A DNA stretch of 64,000 bases, taken from Tragulus kanchil. Lineage: Eukaryota > Chordata > Mammalia > Artiodactyla > Tragulidae. The position numbers were made by a program, and so were the translations under genes. The stretch is taken from positions 169,843,979 through 169,907,978 of the forward strand of contig JAIOJX010000032.1 of the NCBI GenBank assembly GCA_022376925.1, read 5' to 3'. The notes below the pieces were generated by a model. It did not search any database, had not been told where the DNA came from, and saw only the letters and a list, made by a program, of their open reading frames with translations. Positions 52,616-64,000 of this stretch are shown here, piece by piece (the stretch's first letter is position 1; each line of letters begins with the position of its first letter).

Positions 52616-54750
52616 GAGGAGACAGAGTTCAGTCCTGAATGCTGGCCTGTGAGCGTCCACCCTCTGCAATCCAGAGATTCCTGCTGGAATCCGGAGATCG
52701 GCCCGCTTCTCCTCTTACATGGGAGTGACCAGGCTGCCCACCTGCCCCTGGGCAGGGAATCCTGGGAGTTCACGGGTGGAAAGGTCTCAGGAGTGCCAGT
52801 CCCGATTCACCCTGATCCCTGCGGGACCGCGGACCAATGGCAGAGTCTGGGGGCGCCTCCTCGAGGAAGGGGCTCAGCCAGTCTCCACGGGGACCACCTG
52901 CTGTCCCCCTCCCTCTGGGGGTCCGGCTCAGAGCCCGAGGGGCTGTGGGCGCTTCCAGGGCCTGCTCTGGGGTCCCCGCTGCCCCATGCGCCTGCCCTCA
53001 AGTGGACTCACAGCCTGTGCGGACCCTGTCTTGCTCTCTCCCTCCCTGCCCCGCCCGCCAGCCGCCAGCACAGCTGGCCCCCCCAGGCAGTCCCGCTCTC
53101 TCCCGAGGCGCTGCGGCTCCCCCCGCGCAGGAGTGCCCGCCCCAGAGGCAGGTCGCCAGCCTCTCCGGAGACACGGCCCTGCATCTCCCCCTGGGCCCTG
53201 CGTGGCAAAAGGTTGAAGGTCTGGAGGTCCACAGCATCCTGGCCACCCCCTCTTCACCTGAGGTGGCTGCGATCCTGGGGAGGCTGACTTGCTCAAGGAC
53301 ACCAATACGGGGCTCTCATATGGTCAGGCAGACGGCTTATTCACTTCTGGACAGAAACAGCCACGGCGGTACCGGGTCTCTCCCGGAGCCAGCACAGGCT
53401 GCCGCCCCGCCACGGACAGGAGGCCGCGCGGGGACTTCCACCCGGGACGCTGACGGCGCCGGCCTGGCGCCTCGGCCTGTCCTGCCTCTCCACGGCGTCG
53501 GCCTCGGCCTCGGCCAGCAAGGCCGGCTCTCTCCCTGCTGGGCGCCCCGGAACGCAGACCTGGCTCTCCCTTCCTCCCACCCCGGTTCTTCTAGGTCGGG
53601 AAGATCCCATGTGCCATGGAGTGGATGGACCGATGTGTCCAATTACCAGCCAGCACTCTGGAGTGCATGCGCCCAGAGCCAGTGCTCTGCAACGAGAAAG
53701 GCCACTGCAATGGGAGGCCCACAAATAAAGATGGCCAAAGAATAAAGATGGATGGAAAAAAAAGAGGAGACAGAGTTCAGTCCTGAATGCTGGCCTGTGA
53801 GCGTCCACCCTCTGCAATCCAGAGATTCCTGCTGGAATCCGGAGATCGGCCCGCTTCTCCTCTTACATGGGAGTGACCAGGCTGCCCACCTGCCCCTGGG
53901 CAGGGAATCCTGGGAGTTCACGGGTGGAAAGGTCTCAGGAGTGCCAGTCCCGATTCACCCTGATCCCTGCGGGACCGCGGACCAATGGCAGAGTCTGGGG
54001 GCGCCTCCTCGAGGAAGGGGCTCAGCCAGTCTCCACGGGGACCACCTGCTGTCCCCCTCCCTCTGGGGGTCCGGCTCAGAGCCCGAGGGGCTGTGGGCGC
54101 TTCCAGGGCCTGCTCTGGGGTCCCCGCTGCCCCATGCGCCTGCCCTCAAGTGGACTCACAGCCTGTGCGGACCCTGTCTTGCTCTCTCCCTCCCTGCCCC
54201 GCCCGCCAGCCGCCAGCACAGCTGGCCCCCCCAGGCAGTCCCGCTCTCTCCCGAGGCGCTGCGGCTCCCCCCGCGCAGGAGTGCCCGCCCCAGAGGCAGG
54301 TCGCCAGCCTCTCCGGAGACACGGCCCTGCATCTCCCCCTGGGCCCTGCGTGGCAAAAGGTTGAAGGTCTGGAGGTCCACAGCATCCTGGCCACCCCCTC
54401 TTCACCTGAGGTGGCTGCGATCCTGGGGAGGCTGACTTGCTCAAGGACACCAATACGGGGCTCTCATATGGTCAGGCAGACGGCTTATTCACTTCTGGAC
54501 AGAAACAGCCACGGCGGTACCGGGTCTCTCCCGGAGCCAGCACAGGCTGCCGCCCCGCCACGGACAGGAGGCCGCGCGGGGACTTCCACCCGGGACGCTG
54601 ACGGCGCCGGCCTGGCGCCTCGGCCTGTCCTGCCTCTCCACGGCGTCGGCCTCGGCCTCGGCCAGCAAGGCCGGCTCTCTCCCTGCTGGGCGCCCCGGAA
54701 CGCAGACCTGGCTCTCCCCCCTTCCTCCCACCCCGGTTCTTCTAGGTCGG
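52446..54750 (+). repeat. tandem duplication D15 (52446-53599 / 53598-54750)
   Basis: Direct copies, offset 1152 falling to 1148 through a shorter A run in copy B. The left break is inside a SINE, so copy B has a SINE without its head. Confidence 0.93.
53598..53765 (+). mobile_element. headless copy of the same SINE
   Basis: Begins abruptly at GGGAAGATCCCATG because the duplication D15 break lies inside the SINE; otherwise equal to 52446-52615 with a shorter A run. Confidence 0.82.
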
Positions 54751-57117
54751 CGGGGCTGAATGAACGAGTGAATGCCTGCACGAGTGAATGAGTGGACGAG
54801 GATACAGTCGACACCCCGGGGCAGATTTCACACCTCCCGATGGGAATCCCAGTCGGCCTTGCCCTCCCGGCTCCACCTGAAGCTGAGCCTGGACGTGCGG
54901 ATCCACAGTCCGCAGGGCTCTGTCTCCTGCGGCCTTCTCCCCTCCGCCCCCGCCTGGGGTGCGGCCAGGCCGCAGCGGGGCCCCTTCTTAGGGCAGAAGT
55001 GACTACAGCAGTTGCAGGCGTCACGTCTCTGCACCCCACTGGCCGGAAGACAGAGGCCCCCACCCCCACCCGTCCACAGCGCCTGAGGCTCCAGCAGGAT
55101 TCCACCTCCCAGGTCCCACGGTCTCCGGAACACCTTGCGCTGCGCGGCTTAGCGGATGGGAACATGCTGCCGCGGGACGGGGACAGAATGGGGGCTAGGG
55201 TCAGGTCTTCGCTACCGGGGCTCTCTAAGCTCGCACAGGCCTGTTTCCCTGGGAGCAGGGGGCTCTTCAAGCAGACCGCTGTGCCCAGCTGACCTGCCTC
55301 AGCTAGTCAGGCTCGCCGAATCCCTGGGCCCCGTGTCCCACCCTCCAAACTGGCTTCCCCTCTCCCTTCCCCAAATCCCTGGCTGCCAGACATGTCTGAC
55401 TGACTATGAAGTGCAGCTGTGAGCACTGTTCACCGAGGTTTTCTGTTACTGGATTTCTTGGTCCCCACTCCATCGGGTGGACTCGAATGTCACCTCTGGA
55501 AGAAGAGGGATAACGATATCTTCCCTCCGGACTCACCTGCATGTCAGGCCCAGCTGGGACCATGTGACCTGAGAAACGAAACGCCCAGGAGAAAGGGCAC
55601 TGGGGGGCAGAGGCCAGCTGGAGCTGGGCTTAGAGGCCCTCCCCCGGAGCGGCACCCGCCCACCCGGCCAGGACGGCTGCCGCGCCGGTCCCTGTGCAGA
55701 GGGAAAGGCCAGGCCCAGCAGACACCCTGGAGCCAGGCCGCCCCAGGCCGCCGCACCCACAGAGGACTCTCAGAACCTGCAGCGGCCCGTGCCCCGAGAT
55801 GGGCCTCTGACCGTGCCGGGGCCCACGTGGCGCAGGACACAGCAGCGAGGGGCAGGCGCTGAACGGGGAACCGTGCCAACAGACACACCACGGTCAGGGC
55901 TGAAAGGGCGCGCCCTGGCCTTCAGAAGAGCCAAGGGGGCCTCCTGGGCTGGGCGGCACCCGCACCGCTCAGCTGCACCCATGACCGTGTCTGCAGAGAA
56001 GCTCAGTAACCACAGAACACTCCATTCCCCGTGCTGGCGCACTCATTCCCCAAGAGCCGGCCAGGACAGGGAGCACAGTCCCACTTCAGGTGGAGAAACT
56101 GAGGCCTGAGGGCAGAAACTGGCTGCAGGACCTTGGAGGAGGCCTAGTCCCTGGGCCCAAGTCGCGTGCCCACTGGACTGCCGCAGTGAGGAAGACCGAA
56201 GCCGCCGCTGGTTTCCCTCCGGACATTACATTCAGGAAGAGGCTTTTAGTAGGCCTCTGGTAATTTTCATTTATTGATTCATTTTAAAAGCTGCTGATCC
56301 ATCAGACATAAATCTCGTTCTTTTTCCAGGGCTGTGCACTGATCCAGTGTCAGCCAAAATGCCCTGCGTGCTCCTGGTCACCTCCTCACTCACCCTAAGC
56401 CTGGAGCCCGTCAGAGTATGTTTCCCATGGAGGACGGAACAAAAGACCACAGACCTGGGGGGAGCGCTTAAAACAACCAAAATGTGCTCTTGAGAACCCA
56501 GAGGTCAGATCCGAGGTGCGGGCACAGCTACTGCCCTCCGGATGCTCTCGTGGGTCTCTCTCCAGCCTCTAAGGGCCCCGAGGTCCCTGGCTTGAAGATG
56601 CATCACCTCAGCCTGTTTCCGTCCGCACACGGCCTTCCCCTGTGCGTCTTGGTCTTGTCTCCCTCCCCTTTCTAAGGACACCCTTAAACCCAGGATGATC
56701 TCACCCTGACATCCTTCTCTGAATGACGTCTGTGAAGTCTCTGCTTCCAAACGAGGTCACCGTCCCAGGAGTGAACGGTCAGGACGTGGACACACCTTCT
56801 GGGGCCACCAGACAGGTGGGCTCTCCACAGACTGGGATGCTGGAGCGAGCCGCGGTGCTGCCTACAGCTGCCCGGCAGCCACGGTATAAAAAGGTGAAAC
56901 GAAGCACGGAACACTAACTTTAATAAGATCGGCACATGTGTTGTTGTTGTTTCTTCAGAAAATCTTATCAGCAGAAAATCTGAGTTGTTATTTATTTATT
57001 TACTGTTGAGAGGAAAGCAGAGTGTAGTCGAGTGGGAGAGGGCGAGCTGCGGCCAGAACAGTGGGCCGGCTCAAGGGAGAGCCGATCGTGAATTGTTATT
57101 TTCAACTGGGGCAAGAT

Positions 57118-57420
57118 ATGTTGTTGTTGTTGTTGAGTCACTCAGCTGTGTCCGACTCTGTGTGGCCCCATGGACCGCAGCATCCAGGCTTCCCTGTCCT
57201 CCCAGAGCTTTCTCGCGCTCACGCCCATTGACTCAGTGATGCCGCCCAACCATCTCCTCCTCTGTCGCCCCCTTCTCTTGCCTTCGACCTTTCCCAGCGT
57301 CAGGGTCTTTCCCAATGAGTCGACTGGAGCTTCAGCTTCAGCCTCGGTCCTTCCAGTGAGTAGTCAGGGTTGATTTCCTTCAGGATTGACTGGTTTGATT
57401 TCCTTGCAAAACATGCATAT
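57118..57420 (-). mobile_element. BovB-derived LINE/SINE piece with (TTG)n
   Basis: TTGTTGTTGTTGTTGAGTCA at the start, GTGTCCGACTCTGTGTGGCC, CTTTCCCAGCGTCAGGGTC and AGGATTGACTGGTTTGATTT: the reversed 3' region of BovB and its relatives. Confidence 0.8.
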
Positions 57421-58183
57421 CTTGCTGTTGTTTCTCTGGGGAGGCGTGTGTCCCCCGGCCTGGGGACAGGCTGTGCTGAGCAGAGGCCCTGGCGGGGCAG
57501 TGAGATAGCTTTCTCTGAAGCCTCGTGTCCCAGGCTGCTTGGTGCACACCAAATCAGGCTCTTGAGAACCCAGAGGTCAGATCCGAGGTGCGGCACAGCT
57601 ACTGCCCTCCGGATGCTCGTGGGTCTCTCTCCAGCCTCTAAGGGCCCCGAGGTCCCTGGCTTGAAGATGCATCACCTCAGCCTGTTTCCGTCCGCACGGC
57701 CTTCCCCTGTGCGTCTTGGTCTTGTCTCCCTCCCCTTTCTAAGGACACCCTTAAACCCAGGATGATCTCACCCTGACATCCTTCTCTGAATGACGTCTGT
57801 GAAGTCTCTGCTTCCAAACGAGGTCACCGTCCCAGGAGTGAACGGTCAGGACGTGGACACACCTTCTGGGGCCACCAGACAGGTGGGCTCTCCACAGACT
57901 GGGATGCTGGAGCGAGCCGCGGTGCTGCCTACAGCTGCCCGGCAGCCACGGTATAAAAAGGTGAAACGAAGCACGGAACACTAACTTTAATAAGATCGGC
58001 ACATGTGTTGTTGTTGTTTCTTCAGAAAATCTTATCAGCAGAAAATCTGAGTTGTTATTTATTTATTTACTGTTGAGAGGAAAGCAGAGTGTAGTCGAGT
58101 GGGAGAGGGCGAGCTGCGGCCAGAACAGTGGGCCGGCTCAAGGGAGAGCCGATCGTGAATTGTTATTTTCAACTGGGGCAAGA

Positions 58184-58487
58184 TATGTTGTTGTTGTTGT
58201 TGAGTCACTCAGCTGTGTCCGACTCTGTGTGGCCCCATGGACCGCAGCATCCAGGCTTCCCTGTCCTCCCAGAGCTTTCTCGCGCTCACGCCCATTGACT
58301 CAGTGATGCCGCCCAACCATCTCCTCCTCTGTCGCCCCCTTCTCTTGCCTTCGACCTTTCCCAGCGTCAGGGTCTTTCCCAATGAGTCGACTGGAGCTTC
58401 AGCTTCAGCCTCGGTCCTTCCAGTGAGTAGTCAGGGTTGATTTCCTTCAGGATTGACTGGTTTGATTTCCTTGCAAAACATGCATAT
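58184..58487 (-). mobile_element. BovB-derived piece, duplicate copy
   Basis: Same element as 57118-57420 in duplication D16 copy B. Confidence 0.78.
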
Positions 58488-59344
58488 CTTGCTGTTGTTT
58501 CTCTGGGGAGGCGTGTGTCCCCCGGCCTGGGGACAGGCTGTGCTGAGCAGAGGCCCTGGCGGGGCAGTGAGATAGCTTTCTCTGAAGCCTCGTGTCCCAG
58601 GCTGCTTGGTGCACACGCTCCACTCCCGGGGGACCGCTGTGGACGCCTGGGTTAGTGACAGCCCAGGGGGATGACGGGCCACGCAGCGTCCACCGGAGCC
58701 TTGGCGTCCCTCTTCAGGCTCGCTCTCGCCCCTCCACGTGGCCCTGAAGGCCTTGGTGGGGGGTCATGAGGAGCTTCCTCTGGCCTCCGGGCTCTCTCCT
58801 CGGAGATCACCCTTGGCGGCGGCAGTCAGCAAGCTGCACAGGAAACCCCGTGTGTCGCTGCCGGTCACCACTCATTTTGGAATAAAAACCGTTTGCCGCG
58901 TGGCTCTGGTAAAACCCCTAAGGACAGGCTCGCCCCCCTTGCCCCCCTCGCCCCCCAGGACACAGCAGCGTTTCCTTAAGGACAGGCTCCCCACGTCCCT
59001 CAGCCACACGGCCCGTCCCAGACAACACTGCTTCCCAAGAACGGAAACGGGGCGTGACCCACGGTAAGCTGTTCTGAAAAAGTTTGGGAATGGGCTCCGC
59101 CTCGCTGGGGTAAACGGAGAAAACCCCAAGACACCCCCTATCGGCCCCCCGGCGCCCGAGGTCTAGGAGGAGCCACACCTGCGCCCGGGTGGGTGCCTCT
59201 CTGCCTCCGGGACCGCTGCGGGTGTCAGGGCCTGGGCCCGGGACCACCCATCACCAGGCCCGCTGGTCGGGAGAGGTCGCGCGGCCCGCCGCCAGCTGCC
59301 AGCCCGTTCCCATCAGGGGAGTCGAATGTCGCAAGTGGAAATTT

Positions 59345-59622
59345 TTTTTTTGTTAATTTTGGCCTCTTTTATTGGTCCTTCATTTATTTATTTTCACCCA
59401 TCTTTGTTCTTTGGCCCGTGTGGGCCTCCCATCCCAGTGGCCTCTCTCGCTGCAGAGCACTGGCCCTGGGCGCATGCGCTCCAGAGCTCCGGCTCGGTAG
59501 TTGGACACACCGGCCCGGTCGCTCCGCGGCACGTGGGATCCTCCCAGGCCAGGGATCGAACCGGCGCCCATTGCACTGCAAGGTGGACTCTTTACCCACT
59601 GGACCACCAGGGAAGCCCGCCA
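59345..59622 (-). mobile_element. CHR-type SINE
   Basis: Plus strand ends TGGACCACCAGGGAAGCCC and starts with GGCCTCTTTTATTGGTCC; close to consensus. Sits just downstream of the COA8 polyadenylation signal. Confidence 0.86.
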
Positions 59623-59689
59623 GTGAAATTTTATTAATATTTTTATATCGTTCTCTTTCAAATTGGTATAATTTAAAAACGCAGAAGAC

Positions 59690-59904
59690 AGGCACACAGC
59701 ACTTGGGTTTTATTTACTATCACCCCCAGGGCCAAGACCCAGCTTGGAGTCCACGGGATGGAGCACACAGGCCACGGCGCACAGGGACTCACGTCCTCCG
59801 GCCTCCCCCGCGCTCACAAGCTCCACAGCCCTGGCAGAAAGGGGCCTGTGGGCAGCTGCTTCTCGCGGACCTCCAACACCGCGAGGGTGGGTCAGGGTGG
59901 GCTC
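59690..59904 (-). other. COA8 3' untranslated region (end approximate)
   Basis: Sequence from the stop codon leftward to just past a canonical AATAAA on the minus strand at 59714-59709. Cleavage would fall 10-30 bases further left, before the SINE at 59345-59622. The extent is inferred from that signal only. Confidence 0.5.
59709..59714 (-). terminator. polyadenylation signal AATAAA of COA8
   Basis: TTTATT on the plus strand, AATAAA in COA8 orientation, 191 bases after the stop codon. First canonical signal downstream of the stop. Confidence 0.55.
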
Positions 59905-62705
<2,801 letters not shown>

Positions 62706-62863
62706 TTAATTTCAACTTACACATTAAGACTGAAGAGGAAGGTTCTGCGAACAATTATGAACCAGCAGCACTGCAGGATGCAAGATCAACATACAAACGT
62801 CAACTGAACTTAGATTCACGTGTAATAAACGATCTGAAAATAAAAGTAAGACAACAGTTCTAG

Positions 62864-62990
62864 CACTGTCCCTGGTAGTCCAGGGCTTAAGAACGTCCCC
62901 TGAAACGTAGGGACGACGGCTCAACCTCTGGCTGGGAAACAAAGACCCTACACCATGGAGCAGCTAAGCCCGAACGCCACACCGCAGCAT
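62864..62990 (+). mobile_element. diverged tRNA-derived SINE
   Basis: CTGTCCCTGGTAGTCCAGGG head and ACGGCTCAACCTCTGGCTGG; short and degraded. Confidence 0.55.
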
Positions 62991-63049
62991 CTGTGTGTCA
63001 GGACAGAAGACCTCGCGTGTCGCAGTGGAGATCGGACACCGCCACACGT

Positions 63050-63421
63050 AAATGGTTTTATTTATTTTTTTATATTTATTTATTTGTTTGTTTGTTTGTT
63101 TTTGGCTCTTCTGGGTTTTCACTGCTGCCACAGGCTCTTCTCTAGCTGCAGGAAGTGGGGGCCACTCTCTCGTGGAGGTGAGCAGGCTTCTCGCTGCAGT
63201 GACTTTTCTTGTGGAACTCGGGCTCTAGGGCTCACGGGCTTCAGGAGCTGCGGCCCACGGGCTCCAGAGTTGCAGCTCCGAGGCTCTAGAGCACAGGCTC
63301 CATTGTTGCGGCTCACAGGCTTAGTTGCTCCACTGCACGTGGGATCTTCCCGAATCAGGGATCGAATCCGTACCTCCTACATTGGCAGACGAACTTTACC
63401 ACTGAGCTACCACGGAAGCCC
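63050..63421 (-). mobile_element. long tRNA-derived SINE with (TTTG)n
   Basis: Plus strand ends GATCGAATCCGTACCTCC, TTTACCACTGAGCTACCACG and GAAGCCC; starts with TTTATTTGTTTGTTTGTTTG, a short tetranucleotide run in the tail. Confidence 0.75.
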
Positions 63422-63427
63422 TTTTTT

Positions 63428-63580
63428 TTTTCCTTTCTTTTTTTTAAATTTATTTTTTTATTTGTCTACTCCTGGTCTTAGTTGCAGCATGTGGGATCTA
63501 GTTCCCCGACCAGGGATCAAACCCAGGCCCTCTGCATCGGGAGCTTGGCATCTTAGCCTCTGGGCCACCAGGGAGTCCCA
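63428..63580 (-). mobile_element. tRNA-derived SINE (short type)
   Basis: T-rich start, GATCTAGTTCCCCGACCAGG, GATCAAACCCAGGCCCTC and GGGCCACCAGGGAGTCCC on the plus strand. Confidence 0.78.
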
Positions 63581-63659
63581 AGTAAATGGTTTTAAAGTGA
63601 TGTTTATACTATATGTGGTCTATTATGCGTGCAACAGCAGTATGTCTTTAAAAACACAT

Positions 63660-64000
63660 AACTTAATTTTCCTGGGCTCCAAAGTCACTGCGGATGGTGA
63701 TTGCAGCCAGGAAAATAAAAGATGTTTACACCTTGGAAGAAAAACTATGACACACCTAGAAAGCATATTAAAAAGCAGAAACATCACTTTCCCGACAAAA
63801 GTCCATAGAGTCAAAGCTATGGTTTTCCAGTAGTCATGTATGATGTGAGAGCTGGACCATAAAGAAGGCTGAGCACCGAAGAATCGACGCCTTTGAACTG
63901 TGGTGTTGGAGACGACTCTTGAGAGTCCCCTGGACAGCGAGGAGGTCAAACCAGTCCATCCTAAAGGAAATCAACCCTAGATATTCGTTGAAAGGACTGA
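63660..64000 (+). mobile_element. BovB (RTE) LINE, 3' part of ORF2, cut by window end
   Basis: Translation gives FLGSKVTADGDCSQENKR, LGRKTMTHLESILKSRNI and VHRVKAMVFQ, then in another frame the RIDAFELWCWRRLLRVPW region, i.e. the C-terminal end of the BovB reverse transcriptase polyprotein. A frame break near 63835 shows it is inactive. Confidence 0.87.

Larger units (their letters stand above)
56486..58616 (+). repeat. tandem duplication D16 (56486-57549 / 57558-58616)
   Basis: Direct copies, offset 1072 falling to 1067 through three small deletions. Contains a BovB-derived piece in each copy. Confidence 0.93.
47431..59690. other. intergenic region between KLC1 and COA8
   Basis: About 12.3 kb as assembled, about 3.3 kb redundant through duplications 50006-52186, 52446-54750 and 56486-58616. 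It contains one Bov-tA SINE, three CHR-type SINE pieces and a duplicated BovB-derived piece with a (TTG)n run. Frames of 230-300 codons at 49130-49822, 52837-53745 and 54485-55270 run through C+G-rich DNA and SINEs; I see no domain, start context or splice structure to support a gene. A non-coding RNA cannot be excluded. Confidence 0.6.

Noticed and set aside
52837..53745. 302-codon plus-strand open frame, repeated at 53985-54791
   Set aside because: It runs from C+G-rich intergenic DNA into a SINE at its end and its repetition is only the ~1.15 kb duplication. No domain, no splice structure.
56883..56893. TATA-like GGTATAAAAAGG in the intergenic region (copy near 57950)
   Set aside because: An isolated motif with no downstream exon, and duplicated only because it lies in D16.
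62955..63833. 292-codon open frame at the right end
   Set aside because: A chance fusion of two SINEs and a BovB fragment; only the final part is genuine BovB-derived coding sequence and it is broken.

Overview
This is mammalian nuclear DNA from a ruminant. The evidence is spliced GT-AG exons, many tRNA-Glu-derived cetartiodactyl (CHR-type) SINEs, Bov-tA/BovA SINEs and BovB (RTE) LINE pieces. BovB plus Bov-tA is the bovid/cervid signature; I cannot name the species.

Most of the window is one gene on the minus strand, kinesin light chain 1 (KLC1). Its CpG-island promoter and non-coding exon 1 lie near 46.9-47.2 kb. The coding exons run leftward: exon 2 (start codon) 33362-33623, exon 3 30444-30674, exon 4 27542-27620, exon 5 26941-27166, exon 6 20785-20872, exon 7 20088-20189, exon 8 16722-16895, exon 9 16478-16577, exon 10 10813-10862, exon 11 10660-10727, exon 12 7995-8103 and exon 13 2898-3059. 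Joined once each they give 550 codons without a frame break: the N-terminal coiled coil, the acidic LFP segment, the TPR array and the start of the isoform-specific tail. The alternative C-terminal tail exons are not in the window.

Right of a ~12.5 kb intergenic stretch are the last two coding exons of COA8 (APOPT1), also on the minus strand (59905-60004 and 62608-62698). COA8 upstream of KLC1 on the same strand matches the mammalian gene order I remember. Its 5' exons lie beyond the right edge.

The dominant unexplained structure is a series of 16 tandem, near-identical direct duplications, each unit about 1.06-1.15 kb, with copies abutting or within about 30 bp. They ignore exon/intron/SINE boundaries, differ mainly by 1-2 base indels and local miscall-like changes, and in four places neighbouring units overlap by about 0.1-0.3 kb, as overlapping reads would. 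I read them as false duplications from assembly, about 17 kb of redundant sequence, rather than a biological system. They duplicate KLC1 exons 3, 10 and 11 completely and exons 2 and 8 partially, so they would corrupt automatic gene models. Other items are two copies of a 5S rRNA pseudogene (one true locus, duplicated), an L1 3' fragment, SINE clusters in KLC1 intron 1, and a GC (not GT) splice donor after exon 5. I found no CRISPR array, prokaryotic operon or intact mobile element.
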